The notes beneath the pieces were generated by a model. That model had not been told where the DNA came from and searched no databases. It saw only the letters and a list, made by a program, of their open reading frames with translations. From Alopecurus myosuroides (taxonomy: Eukaryota; Streptophyta; Magnoliopsida; Poales; Poaceae), in assembly GCA_028641055.1 (NCBI GenBank), contig CM054060.1, positions 162,042,696 through 162,106,695 on the forward strand: a stretch of 64,000 nucleotides of DNA, read 5' to 3'. Shown piece by piece: positions 23,764 to 35,251 of the stretch (position 1 is its first letter; every line of letters begins with the position of its first letter). A program made the position numbers and the translations under genes.

Positions 23764-24050
23764 CACGACAAGGAAGGCATCCCACCAGACCAGCAAAGCA
23801 ATTTTTTCTGCTGGGAAGCAGCTAGACCTTAGCTGACTACAACATGAAGAAAGAGTAGACACTTCATTTGGTTGGTCCTGAAGGTTGGAGGTGACCATGA
23901 TTAAGGTGAAGACACTTATTGGTAAGGAGATCGAGAGTGACATCGAGCCCAAAGACACGATTGGTATGATCAAGGAGCGCGTTGAGGAAAAAGAGGGCAT
24001 CCCTCTGTTCACCAAAGGTACCTTCTTATGCTATGACTTGGTGTTTATGT
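23764..24050 (+). pseudogene. Ubiquitin-RUB (NEDD8-like) fusion gene remnant
   Basis: DKEGIPPDQQ (from 23766) is residues 32-41 of ubiquitin. Continuing across frames gives FSAGKQL, then TLADYNMKKE, then TLHLV, the order of the ubiquitin C-terminal half. A RLRGG-like end is degraded to RLEV. Directly after it, [13 protein letters not shown] begins (about 23897) and runs through [12 protein letters not shown], which is the N-terminus of plant RUB/NEDD8. Plants encode RUB as ubiquitin-RUB fusions cleaved after the ubiquitin Gly-Gly, so the joint is diagnostic. Here the first 31 ubiquitin residues are missing, the ubiquitin part has at least two frameshifts and a stop, the cleavage Gly-Gly is lost and RUB decays after about residue 38. 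The copy cannot make either modifier. Confidence 0.85.
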
Positions 24051-27000
24051 GCGATTTCTTATCGCTCCATGTGTAGCTTCTGCACTTAAATGCTAATAAT
24101 GTATTGATATCTCAAATCACCTAATTTAATTGCGAAGGATGCATGGCATCGCCGAGTGAAAGCTTTGCTTTTAGCTGTTAGTCGAGGCAGGCAGCTGCGA
24201 CACCTCCGGGGGCCGCTCTATAACCATGTGTAGTTTTGTTGATTGCTTCGTTCTGCAATGTGAATTTGATTCTCGATTGCAACCATGCTGGATCTGGTGG
24301 CACAGTGCTTGTGCATGAATAGACGAGCAGTCCATGGATTCAAAGTTACATTTATCATATCCAGTATGCAAACTTTATTTCTATTCCTATTATTTTTCCG
24401 ACTCCTCCATTTTTTGTGTGCTCATTGGTAACTATGTTTGCATATGCCAGTTACATGCATATAGACTTAATATATACTGATACGGACCTTGGTTTGTTGT
24501 ATGCACAATAAACGCGCAATTCTAGGGCAGCATATACGATGTCAGTAGTAATGGCTACAACTGTCCAAAGTGCATTAGAGCAGGGGCCATAGGACCGGAG
24601 CTAATATACTTATTCAGTAGTTTATTTAATCACATGTTTTTCTTCTAGGGAATTTGCAATACTATTTTATTTTTTACAATGTTTGCTTGACATGTATCTT
24701 CAGTTCTTCACTAGATTTCATCTAGCCATCCCAGGAATAGATATTTATCATATTTGTTGTGTTATTTTGCTCATTAGGGCTGAGGATGGTTAGCTGAAAT
24801 CTGTGCTCGGGGTAGCATCTACTGAAACTTATCCTGTTTTACCCCTGCCGGAGATAACATGGTGTTATCGGCAACGTCGTGATATCATTTTGATATCATT
24901 TGAAAGTTAACGTCTCGGGTGATTCATTGCACGGAGAAAATGTCTACTTGATGTTGATGCAACTGATGTACTCTCCTTCTTGGCTCATGGTTCTTTTCCA
25001 TGTGAGATAGAAGGATCAAATAGGGAAACTATTGAAACTAAACATGTACAGATAAAACAAATTGGAGTTGCCTCATTCAATTGAATGGTTCTATCACACC
25101 CCATTTTTAGTTGGATTTACTAACAACTTTCCTTGAGGTATATTTAACCTAATTTATTGCCTTCATTTGTTTTATACTACTCTTGGGGAAAGAAAGGAAT
25201 GAAAATAGCATGTACTATTCTTTGGTATTTCTGTCTCCTATATCTCTTTTGTCATGTTCTGAATTTCTGATCTTTCCGTTATGTCTACATCTCTTTTGGC
25301 AACACATACTACAGTTTCCATAAGCTGTAGTTTTGGAATAAATGAGAGGCATTTGACAGTCATGTATTTATCTGCAAATTTTAACATTCACTTGTGGTTT
25401 TTCAAAGCTTTGAGGTTGGCCATTGATTATCTTGCTAGCCGATTATTCGGAATGTACCATGTGCTTTAACCAGTAATCATACTCTTGCATAGGTACACTG
25501 GACCACTAAACAGAGCTAGAAGAATCTGAATAGACAGTTAGACACGGTGTTAGCTTATACTTTTTTTATCCCTGATGAGGCAAGGAGCACAGGAAAGATT
25601 GACACGACAACGACAAGCACGAGTTTATTTTATGGGACCAACGAAGGAGGCTCCATGCTAACGTTTCTCAGTTTTGAAAAAATAGGTCTGAACCTCTTTT
25701 TTGTATACTTAAAAGATAGTGCAGTATTGCAAATATCGTAGTATATACACTGCAGTTTCAGCTAGAGACAAACATCTTAAAGTAGTTAAAACCATAGTAT
25801 TGTCAGGAATCACAGTATTTCTAGAATACTTCAAATGAAAATTGCTATCAAATGCACCCAGTGTCACTGATCGATTTATTGGTATTTCAAAATAGCTTCG
25901 TATCTGATGGTGTCATCAACTGCATTGCCAAATTCAGGGTGTAGAAGCGAAGAGTTGGATGTTGGACGAGGGAGAATGTGGCGGGAGGGAGAAGCTTAAA
26001 CTTGACCCTGCAAAGTTTATATCTAGCAGAAGGAATTATATAACGAGGTTGGTCTGTATTTATGTGTGAAATAGTCCCCTTGGTTTTCGATCCTGAAGTT
26101 CCATAGCCACTCTTTTCTGTACATATTTTCCAATTGACCAAATTTTATCTGTAGTGACCAAGGGAAATGTGGGTTACTCAAATGATACAAGGATATATTA
26201 CTGCATGTATTTACAGGCTGCTATTACATATTTCCAAAGTATATTTGCTGGTACTTATAATAGGGCCTGTAATGTAGCACTACATACTCAAAATGGCCGA
26301 TTGGTAAGATGTATAGGTCTTAAATATGACGGTCATTACACTAAGACCAGTGAAAGACAAAAAAAAACGTTGCAGTTGAGCAGTAACAGGGGCAGTTCTC
26401 CTATCATGTCATTTGTGTGCGTCTTGCATTTGTTCTGTGATTTTTTTATGTGGATTGTTCTCTTTCAGTGGCAATCAGCTGAGTTTTGCTTTTATTTTGT
26501 TTCCTATGTTCTACACTGGATCAAACTTAATTTTGATGGATCCTTGGTCGAGAGGGATCAGGGTGATTCTGAAAACTGACTGCTGCTCTCCGCTCAGCTG
26601 ACCTGAACAGACCGAAGTGGTCGGCGGCTATCTTCGAAGAAGCGCAAAAAGATTTAGACTCTCTTGAATTGCAACAGGGCTGCTAGACATGACGTGTGTA
26701 CCAGGATAGCTATCCAGAGCTGATTAAAGAGCTGATTGTAAAGCTGATGCTTCCATATGATCTATAATGCTAGGAGTTGATGTATAAACCGGGGTTTACT
26801 TTGTGCAAGAATCATCCTACAAAGACCATTTTATATTGTACAGTATAAACTTGCATTTTCCATGTGACCTGGTGGATCTAGAAAAGTTTACTCAAGTTCT
26901 CCCACCATGAGGAACGTGGAGGGGCATTTTTAAAGGACAGTTTCAAGGAAGGGTTGCTTGCAAACGATAATAACAGTATTTTCTTTGGAGAGGAGCATGT

Positions 27001-27390
27001 AGACAGCGATATATTTGCATCTTGAATCAACAAGCCATTTTCATGTCTGTAAATGTCGTACACACACTACTTTTATTCGATGATACAGTTACTACTGGAG
27101 CGTGCTTTTAGCAAGTTAGTAGCTGTATTGAGCTTATTCGAGTTCTACATATTGCTCAACTGCTGAAAGAAATCAGATTCCAGTATTATCAGCTTAATTT
27201 TTTGTTGTTTGAAATAGGATACAGTTATAATTCCCCTACTCTCATGGTCCGGTTTGCTGGTTCATCCATTGCTCTAGATTTTTTTAATGGTGTCAGAGCA
27301 AGGTAAAGGGATTTAAGGGAGATTGTATTTGTGCCTTTCTCTGCTGTAGTGCAATTTCATGTGTGTCTTTCTCCTTTACTGTAATGTGGG
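24051..27390. other. Unclassified AT-rich sequence
   Basis: About 3.3 kb without a recognisable gene, RNA or element terminus. Short frames (for example 26154-26579) have no family resemblance beyond a WIKLNFDGSL-like string near 26515 that faintly recalls an RNase H start. It is too short to call. The stretch may hold decayed transposon DNA and introns of the degraded locus upstream. Confidence 0.35.
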
Positions 27391-27429
27391 TTGGTTGTTT
27401 GGGTTGTATCCGCCACTAGCATAATGGCG

Positions 27430-27525
27430 CCATTAAAACGAAAACCAAAAGGACTAAGCATGTTACAACGGAGTATTAAAATGAAAACCAAAGAGACTAA
27501 GCATGTTACAACGGAGTGGTATGTC
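27430..27525 (+). repeat. 43-bp tandem duplication
   Basis: ACTAAGCATGTTACAACGG at 27453 recurs at 27496, with matching flanks ATTAAAA-GAAAACCAAA. Two copies with few differences indicate a local duplication of unknown origin. Confidence 0.75.
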
Positions 27526-29060
27526 CGAGAACACCTGCATGCTAAAGCGCGGTGTAGGCGGCGCGGCAAAACGCGCCTACCCATCTAGTCTGTTTGATTT
27601 TTATGTTCTATGCAATTTTCTCACCGAGCTGTAGTGGTAGCCGCCCAGCCATGGGCAGGTGGCCAATGGACGTGGGGCAGTTTCTTTTTTCTTGTTGAAC
27701 CGCAGGGTTGGTTAACTCGTGGGTATTAATCACCTCATCATTTGCTAGCTCTTCCGGCCACTGCATGCTCGCCTGCCGCCATTAAATTTGTTTCTGCGCC
27801 GTGCCCGAGCCGAGCCTATATGGTGCTGGCCTTGTCAGCGCGCGCGCCCGTTACCTACACCGCTGGGGACCGAGCGGGCGAAATGAACTCGTTAGAATTC
27901 AGTACATTCGAGTTCTTGGCAATTTGTACAGCAAGGGCAATTGTTGTGTATATGAGCATACGGTCTTTTGGAGAGATGGTAGGGTAGTGACTAGTGATCG
28001 CACACATAAGAATTTACAACCAAAGTGGCTAGCGTTGGGGCAAAAGGTTATGTATGAATAGATTTTTGGATGTGAATTACTTTTAGTCGGGATTTTTGAA
28101 AAAAGGGACATTTTTTTTCTAATTTTCACCCGACGATATTCGCAGCGGAGCCGAACATGCATATTCTATGGAGAATGACTTGTTGTAAAAAAAAAAAGGT
28201 AGGGTGAATGCCCAGTTAGCCGGGTACGGAAGGGGCCGTGGTAGCTAGACATAACCAGAACGAGAGAGGCTTTTGGCAGAGATGGACATAACACCTTTTC
28301 AGCCTTTCCGATCGTGCCTGGAGACAAAGCCCCGATCTTCTTGTCCCCCGGCCGTCGCCCTTCCCCATGCACGGCGGCGACGCGCAGAGGCGCAGAGAGA
28401 GAATGAGACCATTCTCAGCTCTCTCCCCAGCTTGCGCAGCATATGCATGGCCGCATGCGTGCATCCCCATGCATGAAACAACAAGGAGAAGACTCCAAGC
28501 CCTCCATTTAAGATCACGGCGAGACAAGAGCCCGCGGGCGCAGGATCGAGGAACCCGTGCATGCGCGCTGCGTGCGTGCGTGCGTCTGCCGCTGCTGTGC
28601 TGCATGCCGCTACGGGACGTCCACGGGTAGTGTAGCTAGCTGCGTGTGTAGCCATAGCGTCTACGGGTGCGCGTACTGCTACTACTACTACTTCGCGTTA
28701 CAGTACTCGTCGTCGTGTTGGCGGGCCTGCTGTGCGTGCATGAAGCCGTGAGCCATGCAGCCAGCCCGGCATCAAGTATCTAGGGTTGACCCCTGGCACC
28801 TAAGTACTACAGTAACTTCTTAAGTCGTGTCTTGGCCGTAAGTGCATGCACGACATCGTCTGCAAACGTACTGCACGCGCACATCGACTTAGGAGTACGT
28901 ACGTGCATCGGTGCATGCAGACTTTTTGCAGCATACATGTGGATCGACTTTGTGGAAACCACCCCAAATATGTGCCTTGCGATTGACACGTCACGGACAA
29001 GACATGACATACTCCGGACATGATTTTTTTTTAACAAGATACTCCGGACATGATGCCCCT
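27526..29060. other. Unclassified GC-richer sequence left of the Harbinger elements
   Basis: No gene is recognised. There are GTGC repeats (28570-28582), a CTA trinucleotide run (28676-28692), and several CATGCATG/GTGCATGC words between 28440 and 28915 that resemble RY promoter elements. A 30-bp near-duplicate ending in ACTCCGGACATGAT occurs at 29011 and 29041, next to the Harbinger end. Forward and reverse frames here overlap one another and show no domain. Confidence 0.3.
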
Positions 29061-30861
29061 ACATCTCCTGCGGGGCTGCTCATTTGCGGACCAAATTGCT
29101 GTCCGTTTTGTCTATTTGAGCAGCCGTTCAGGACCGTGTCCGGCCAGTTTTGACCACTGCCCCCATCGGAGCTGCTCATTTGCTGGCCACAATTCGAAAT
29201 AAAGTACCAAAATGCTCTAGATAATAACAAATGAATATCGGCGCATGAAAAAACGACCACGGTTCAGGCCATGCCGGCCACGTTTCGGGCAAGGTTCAGG
29301 CGGCCAGGTGAGGCCATGCCAGCTCAGGGCCAGAATGTACAAAAGCGACGCCGGCCGCGGGTTAAGTCCGGCGCCGGGCGCCGTCGAGGCCATGCGCGAT
29401 CACTCCTCGCCCTGCATGTACCGCTGCTGCTTCTTCTCGAAGTAGGCTTTCTTCCTCGGGGTCAGGCAGTTCAGGTCCATGGCCATGATCTGCGCCTCCC
29501 GGGCGGCCAGAGCGATCTCGACCTCCTTCCTCTTGTTCTCGACCTCCATGGCCCTGGTCGAGGCCTCCATGGCCCGTGTCTTGGCGTTCTTCTCCTCGAT
29601 CTCGACCGAGCTTCTTCGTTTGCACGATGAAATAGTTCTTCGTGATCTCCTCGCGCTCCCGGCGCTTCTTCTCCTCCCTCTCGTCCTTCTTGTCGCTGGT
29701 CTTGTCCTTCTGCGAGATGAACCCTTGGAGGGTCTCTTGCAAAACGATGGTCGTGGCGTCGCGCTTGAGGTCCAGCTTGGAGTTGCTCCGAGCCTGCTGG
29801 GTCAGCTCGTCCATGAACATGGGCATGTCGTCGATGTGGGGCATGTCGTTGATGTGGGCCTCCTCGTCGTCCTCCTCGTACAGCTCGTCCCCAGGATGGA
29901 CGTAGCTCGCCTTGCCGTCCTTGTTGATCATGTTTGACATGAACCCCTCGACCTCCTCCGTTGTCATGTGCATTTCGTCGAGCAGGTTGCGGGGCATCGG
30001 GCGAACGGCCGGCGGGGGACGGTGGGAGCCTTTGCTCGACGGGGCAGTCGACATGCCGGACACGGGCGCCGTGTTCAGGTCGATGGAGACCCTGGTTCGG
30101 GCCGGTGAGGAGTCCTCCATGTCCACCGAGAAGAAGGGCGGCGGCGTCGGGTCACGGCCGGGCAGGAAGCCGTATGCTGGCGCGGGCGACTCCGTCGTTG
30201 GCCGCGCGTCGAGGAGGGCGCTCCGCGGCCGGGCCGCAGAGGCATTCGAGTTGCATGCCTGCGCCGGAGCCGCGTGCATGGGGGGCGGCGTCTGCAGGCC
30301 CAGCATGATCATGGCGGCCTGCGCCGCCATCTGGGCGAGCTTCTTCTGCTCGTCCTCCTTCTGCGGCGGCGGGGCCTTCTCCTCCTTCGCCCTCCTCCTC
30401 CGGTCCGCTCTCTTCGCCGACTCCTCCCTCGTCCGCGCCTCCGCGGCCGCGTCCTTGGGTTTCTTCGGCTTCAGCTTCTGCGGCTGGAGGGAGACCCTGG
30501 TTCGGGCCGGGACCTGTTGGTCCGTGGTCACGGAGGTGGAGGTGGCGGCGGCGGCGGCAGCTGCTGCGTCGGCCATGGCTAGGGCTGCGGAGCAGCGGGA
30601 GGTGGATGAGGCTGGGAGAGGAAAGGGCAAATGTTTCTCACTTTTGGTGTGGGCCACGGCGGGGTTTCGGGACACATATTGTTGTCCCAAATTGTCCGGA
30701 GGCTGCTCAAAACTGGACCAAATATGGGCTGGTTTTGAGCATCCAGGGACAAAAAAACGGACCGCGGTCCGTTTGAGTAGCGCCGCAAGGGCCTGGTTTC
30801 GGCCCAGGCTGCTCAAATCCAGCCTGTCCGGGCCAAATGAGCAGCCCCGCTGGAGATGTCC
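29061..30861. mobile_element. PIF/Harbinger unit carrying ORF1
   Basis: The left end ACATCTCCTGCGGGGCTGCTCATTTG (29061 onward) pairs with the reverse complement of the right end (30828-30861, ...CAAATGAGCAGCCCCGCTGGAGATGTCC) over about 28 bp with few mismatches. The subterminal regions on both sides carry GAGCAGCC and GGACC words. It contains only ORF1. A TTA triplet follows the right end, but the left flank does not match it, so the target duplication is unresolved. Confidence 0.65.
29400..30576 (-). pseudogene. PIF/Harbinger ORF1 (NAM-associated / Myb-like partner protein), frameshifted
   Basis: ORF1 proteins of PIF/Harbinger elements bind the element ends and bring the transposase to the nucleus. 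From ATG at 30576 the product starts MADAAAAAAAATST, followed by a long Lys/Arg-rich region, an acidic EDDEEA segment, and LKRDATTIVLQETLQGFISQ. Then comes a highly charged helix including ITKNYF--QTKKL, the signature of the NAM-associated C-terminal domain found in grass ORF1 proteins. One extra base near 29610 shifts the frame; in the other frame the expected end follows (MDLNCLTPRKKAYFEKKQ) up to TGA at 29400-29402. An upstream in-frame ATG at 30816 lies in the terminal repeat and is unlikely to be used. It is divergent from the transposase at 31338, which shares the GC-rich region between them. Confidence 0.72.
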
Positions 30862-31337
30862 TTAAAAAGAGCCGACATCTCCTACGTCCGGACCTGGTCG
30901 ACTTGAGCAGCCCGGCCGAAAATCAGGCCCCTACGACGCTGTCTAAACGGACGGTGGTCCGTATTTTTGTTCGGGACCGCTCATATCCGGGCCAAATTTG
31001 GTCCAGATTTGAGCATTGTCCGGACACGCCTGGACAACGCTCGCGTCCTGTTTTCTCCCCTCCTGGACGTCGGGCCCGCCCTCAGCATACCCCCTCCCTC
31101 GCGTTTCACCCTTCCCGTCCCGCCTCCTCGTCGCCACCGGCCCGATTTGGCCACCCTTGGCCGCCGTTCGCCCATCCCGCCGGCTCAAAACCCGCCCACC
31201 CTGCCCCCGCCGTCGGCCACCCCTGGTCCCGCACTCGCCGCTGGACGGACCGCGCCGTCGAGTACACCCCGAGGGGCCACACGCAAGGTGCTCGTCCATT
31301 TGCCTGGACCGAGTACAGCATCGTTCCGGCCGGAGAA

Positions 31338-32536
31338 ATGGCCGACAGTTGGGACAAGTTCTTCTTCAACAACGTCCTCATGTACTCGTCCTCCTCCTCC
31401 GACGAATTCGAGGACGAGAGCGACATCCTCATTGCCACCCTTGTGGTCAATGACCATATTGCTAGGATGAGGCCAGTTTTCAGAGCGTCTATTTCCGGGC
31501 ATGCGCCTGCCTTGCATAGGACAGAGAAGCTGGCCATATCCAGCTATGCAATGACTACTTCCATCTCACCAATTCATTCTACAATGCCAAGTTATTTTCG
31601 GCGCCGTTTCCGGATGAGAAGAGACATGTTCAACCGCATTCGAGTTGGAGTCATGGACTACGATGATTTCTTCAGGTGCAAACCAGATGCATGTTATAAG
31701 CTTGGCTTCTCCTCTTATCAAAAATGCACTGCAACAATTAGAATGCTTGCGTATGGAGTCGTTGGAGACATGGTTAATGAGTACAAGCGTATGAGTGAAT
31801 CCGTATGCCTGGATTCAATGTACAAATTTTTTGAAGCTGTTGTTCAGGTCTTTGGCTCGGTGTACTTGAGAGAACCAACTGTTGACGACACTCAACGACT
31901 GTTGTCGATCAACGAGGGAAGAGGTTTCTCTGGGATGCTTGGAATCATAGACTGTATGCACTGGGAGTGGAAGAACTGCCCATTTGGTTGACAGGGGCAG
32001 TACAAGGGGCATGTAGGGGAGTGCACTGTCATTCTTGAAGTCGTTGCATCACATGACTCTGGATTTGCACTCTTTTTTTTTGGCATGGCACGAGTTCTCG
32101 TAATGATATCAATGTGCTGCAACGCTCTCTCAATGTGCTGAACGCCCCCGAGGTGAGCTATCAGATCAATGGCCACGAATACACCAAGGGATACTACCTA
32201 GCTAATGGTATCTATCCTCAATGGGCTAATTCTGTGAAGAATATCTCCAATCCTCATGGAGAGATAAGAAAAAGGTTCATGAAAGAGAAGGAGAGTGCTC
32301 GAAAAGATGTGGAGCGATCCTTTGTTGTGCTTCTATCTCGATGGGCTATTGTTCGGCACCCTGCTAGAACATGGAAACCGGAGATTTTGTGGACTTTGAT
32401 GACAGCTTGTGTGATCATGCACAACATGATCAAAGAAGATGAGCGTGATGACAATATTTATGATGAAAACTGGGAGTTTCAGGCTCAGAATGTTGAGTCT
32501 CAACCTGGAGTGTCAACATTTCAGGAGCTCCTCTAG
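31338..32536 (+). pseudogene. PIF/Harbinger transposase (DDE_Tnp_4), two lesions
   Basis: Starting at MADSWDKFFFNN, the product has an acidic N-terminus, a FRRRFRMRRDMFNRI segment, QKCTATIRMLAYG, and YLREPT. It then carries the triad contexts: aspartate 1 in GIIDCMHWEWKNCP, aspartate 2 in RNDINVLQ, and glutamate in ARKDVERSF. ACVIMHNMIKEDE follows. This is the full order of a plant Harbinger nuclease that excises and reinserts elements at TWA sites. It is inactivated by TGA at 31989-31991 (the position normally a tryptophan) and by a frameshift in or just after the T-run near 32071-32080. The remaining frame is open to TAG at 32534-32536. With repair of only two positions separating it from a full frame, it decayed recently relative to the relic at 14440-15815. 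Confidence 0.85.
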
Positions 32537-33239
32537 TTTCACATTGAGTTGCATGATCGTGACGTGCACACCCAACTTCAGGATGACTTGGTTCACCACG
32601 TCTGGAACTTCGTCGGAGGCCATTAGAACTACGTACTTTGGTTTTATTTATTTATGTTAATTCATCCGGTTGTGTTGTAAAACTAGGAACTTGTCATGCG
32701 GAGTGGTTAGCTTCTAGGTGGCCTGATCTTCATGAATCGACCAAGAACACGAAGAACGAACGAAGAACGCGATGAACACGAGAGGGGGAACCGAGGGGGG
32801 ATCGTGGGAAAAGCGGGGAAACACAAGGGAGATAAATAGCAAGAACCGAAGGACCCTAAATCTCCCGTCAACTAAACCCCGAGGGCCGCCTACGGAACGA
32901 TCGATCCAAATGAACTCACCTTGATTGAAACCGCTTTACACCCGTGGCCGGTCCACCACGCCAATAGAACCTCAAGGATTAACAAGAGGGAGATTGGGCA
33001 ATTCCTCACTAGATCTCGAAGGGATAGGATAGGTAATTGAGGTGAATCTTGATACGGTCCTAGATACACATCATAGGAGTAGCCTCACAAGAGGAATCAC
33101 CTCACAAGATGGATACAAGGCCAAAGCCCGAAGTTCTCAAATCATCCCTAACCCTAGATCTGACCCAAGGGGTTCCCTTATATAGCCTAGGGGATAGGTC
33201 TGGTGGAAAAGTGGGGTTTCCACCCACTTTCACGAGTTC

Positions 33240-33430
33240 GCAGGGGAGCCGGCCTGGCCGGGCTGGAGGCCGGCCTGGTTTGTTGGGTGGCCGGCCTGGC
33301 GTGCAGGGAAGCCGGCCTAGGCCGGGCAGCCGGCCGGGGGCTTCGGGCGGGTGGCCGGCCTGGGCCGGGCTCAGGGCCGGGGGCTTTGGTTGGGCAGCCG
33401 GCCTAGAGGCCGGCCTGGCCGGGGTGCAGG
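33240..33430. repeat. CCGGCC-rich cluster in LTR
   Basis: CCGGCC occurs about eight times in 190 bp, interleaved with GGCCGGG and CCTGG. The right LTR has a matching cluster (54090-54260) with about seven. The stretch is extremely GC-rich, rich in CpG and CHG methylation sites, and self-complementary. Confidence 0.8.
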
Positions 33431-33464
33431 CCGGGCAACCTGCTACTTCTCTTGTTCCTCCTTC

Positions 33465-33469
33465 CCTTC
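33465..33469. repeat. Target-site duplication of the Tat element (left copy)
   Basis: CCTTC, repeated perfectly at 48358-48362. The uninterrupted sequence is visible in the other LTR near 54290-54305. Confidence 0.92.
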
Positions 33470-34531
33470 TGTCGTGGTGGTATCACGGCAGATGCCATGG
33501 GATGGCTAAAGTTGGGGCCGATGGACGCTGGAGGTGCTCGGGGATGGATCACACGGCGAGTAGCCGCGTGGGATGGATCACAAACACTGCAAACACCAAG
33601 ATCTTACCCAGGTTCAGGGCCCTCATGTGGAGGTAACACCCCTACTCCTGCCTCTCTCTTTATATGTGTATTACCGAGTAGCCACAGTACAATCAGGCGT
33701 TCAGCCGAGTAGCCACTCTTCTCTCTAGTTCTTTCTGTGAGTAGTGAAGCAATCCAGAGTGTCGACCGTATGCAGCGAACCTCTCACAGGAGGAGGCAGG
33801 GCACCTTATATACTGGTGCCCAGCCGAATAGAAAAAAAGTATAAAGTACGACGAGATGTGACAGGAGCCCTGCAGAACCGCGCACGCCTCCGGGTTACCG
33901 CTGACACTCGCCCCGTAAGTCGTTGCGCCGTTCGGAGATGGGACCTGTCCACCCTTGTCAGTGAGATAGGGTAGGCCCCTAGCCTTGTCCTGTCCCCTCT
34001 GTCAGTGACAGGACTAGACAGGCGCCTACATCACTGTAGCCACGTCGTGGTGCGGATAGTCACGTACTCCGTAAGTTGAACCGCACGCTGTACTGACACA
34101 GGATACGCGGGATCCTGTGTCAGAACGGCTCCATTGACTTCTAGTCCGAGTAGGAATCCACTCCCTCTACCCTGACAACTTCCTCTACTCGGAAGAATAC
34201 AACTACCTTGATTCTTTCTCCTGGCCATTGGTACGTACGGCCGAATAGCTGTCCATCGGGTAGCGGGTACCGGGTAGCCAGCCAACTTGGTAAAACAGCT
34301 CTTCTGATTTTGCCTTCAGCCAGCCAACTCGTTTGCGAGTAGATCGAGATCGGAGACTCGGCGACTAGATTGCCGGCTACCAGATCGCATATCATCATGT
34401 TTTCCCTTGAGCTAAACCCTCTCCCAAACACCAGAGTCGTCTTGCCCCAAGATAAGTTACCCCCGGTAACGTCTGCCGTGATTATCCCACGACAACTTGC
34501 CTTACCCCTACTCGGGGGTAACCCCCCGACA
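33470..34531 (-). repeat. Tat element 3' LTR (1062 bp)
   Basis: Starts TGTCGTGGTGG and ends CCCCCCGACA in plus orientation. It closely resembles the other LTR but keeps about 175 bp (roughly 34318-34493) missing there. GAGTAG and CCGAGTAG words recur through it and through the rest of the element. Confidence 0.92.
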
Positions 34532-34545
34532 TTAGTCCCCGAAGC
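34532..34545 (-). other. Tat element polypurine tract
   Basis: The minus strand reads GCTTCGGGGACTAA directly before the 3' LTR, the expected plus-strand primer position. Confidence 0.65.
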
Positions 34546-35251
34546 TGGTAGAGTCCTGCGAACTTGTTCGCTGGGCCCTTCCAGCTTAAAAACAAATCTT
34601 GTCTTCGAACTGTAAGATGCCGAGTAGTACCTCCGAGTAGCCCTTATCCTTGGCTGGAATCTCTTCTTCTCCGAGTAGCACCATTTCTCTTCTCTGATGC
34701 CGAGTAAAAAGACTTGGTGAAATCTTCGAAACACAATCCCGCCTCAATCGGTGCGAATCCACCTCTGCGTGTCGCACCCCTGTCACTCCGACGCCTCGGT
34801 GCCTGGGATATGGCAGGCCACGCGCCCATAACTGCGGCCAGGGCCCACCAGCCCGTTAAGTCTCTTCAAACGCACTCATTAGCCCACGATCACGACGTGG
34901 GATTAACTGCGCCCGTTACGCGCGCAATATGCGCTGTGTGCGTTTCTAACCGGCGCGCAGCCCACGCCGCACGATCTCAGTGCACGACTGATCCCACTAA
35001 CTCCGCCTGTAACGGCAACTCGAGGGGAGGGATAAATACCCCCTCGATGCCTTCCTCTTCTCTTTCCTGCTCACTTCTCACCCTCTGCCCCTTCATCTCT
35101 CCGCCGCCGTCGAGCACTACGTCACCGCAATCTCTGGCCGCGCCACTGCTCCACGCTCCGCCGGAGAGAAAGAGACCTAGAAACCCAGATCCCGATTCAC
35201 ATCTCCCATCCGTGCCTCTACTCCACATCTCCAATCCGCCTCTATGCCGCC
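34546..35251 (+). promoter_or_regulatory. Candidate promoter and 5' leader of the antisense gene
   Basis: A GATAAATACC TATA-like box at 35031 lies in GC-rich DNA. It is followed by a C/T-rich leader (35050-35230) typical of plant 5' UTRs, and by GCCGCCATGG at the start codon. The distance from TATA to ATG is about 215 bp. No transcription data are available. Confidence 0.5.

Larger units (their letters stand above)
32694..33469 (-). repeat. Left (3') LTR of the gag-only element, first part
   Basis: Aligns with 53717-54290 of the right LTR. It contains about 200 bp (roughly 33047-33238) that the right LTR lacks, and a cluster of eight CCGGCC words (33240-33430). It is interrupted at 33470 by the Tat element and resumes at 48363. 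Confidence 0.85.

Noticed and set aside
26154..26579. A 141-codon plus frame with a WIKLNFDGSL string
   Set aside because: The string faintly recalls the start of an RNase H domain but nothing follows that supports it.
29912..30865. A 317-codon plus frame opposite the Harbinger ORF1
   Set aside because: It is the complement of the real ORF1, which has the recognisable NAM-associated segment on the minus strand.
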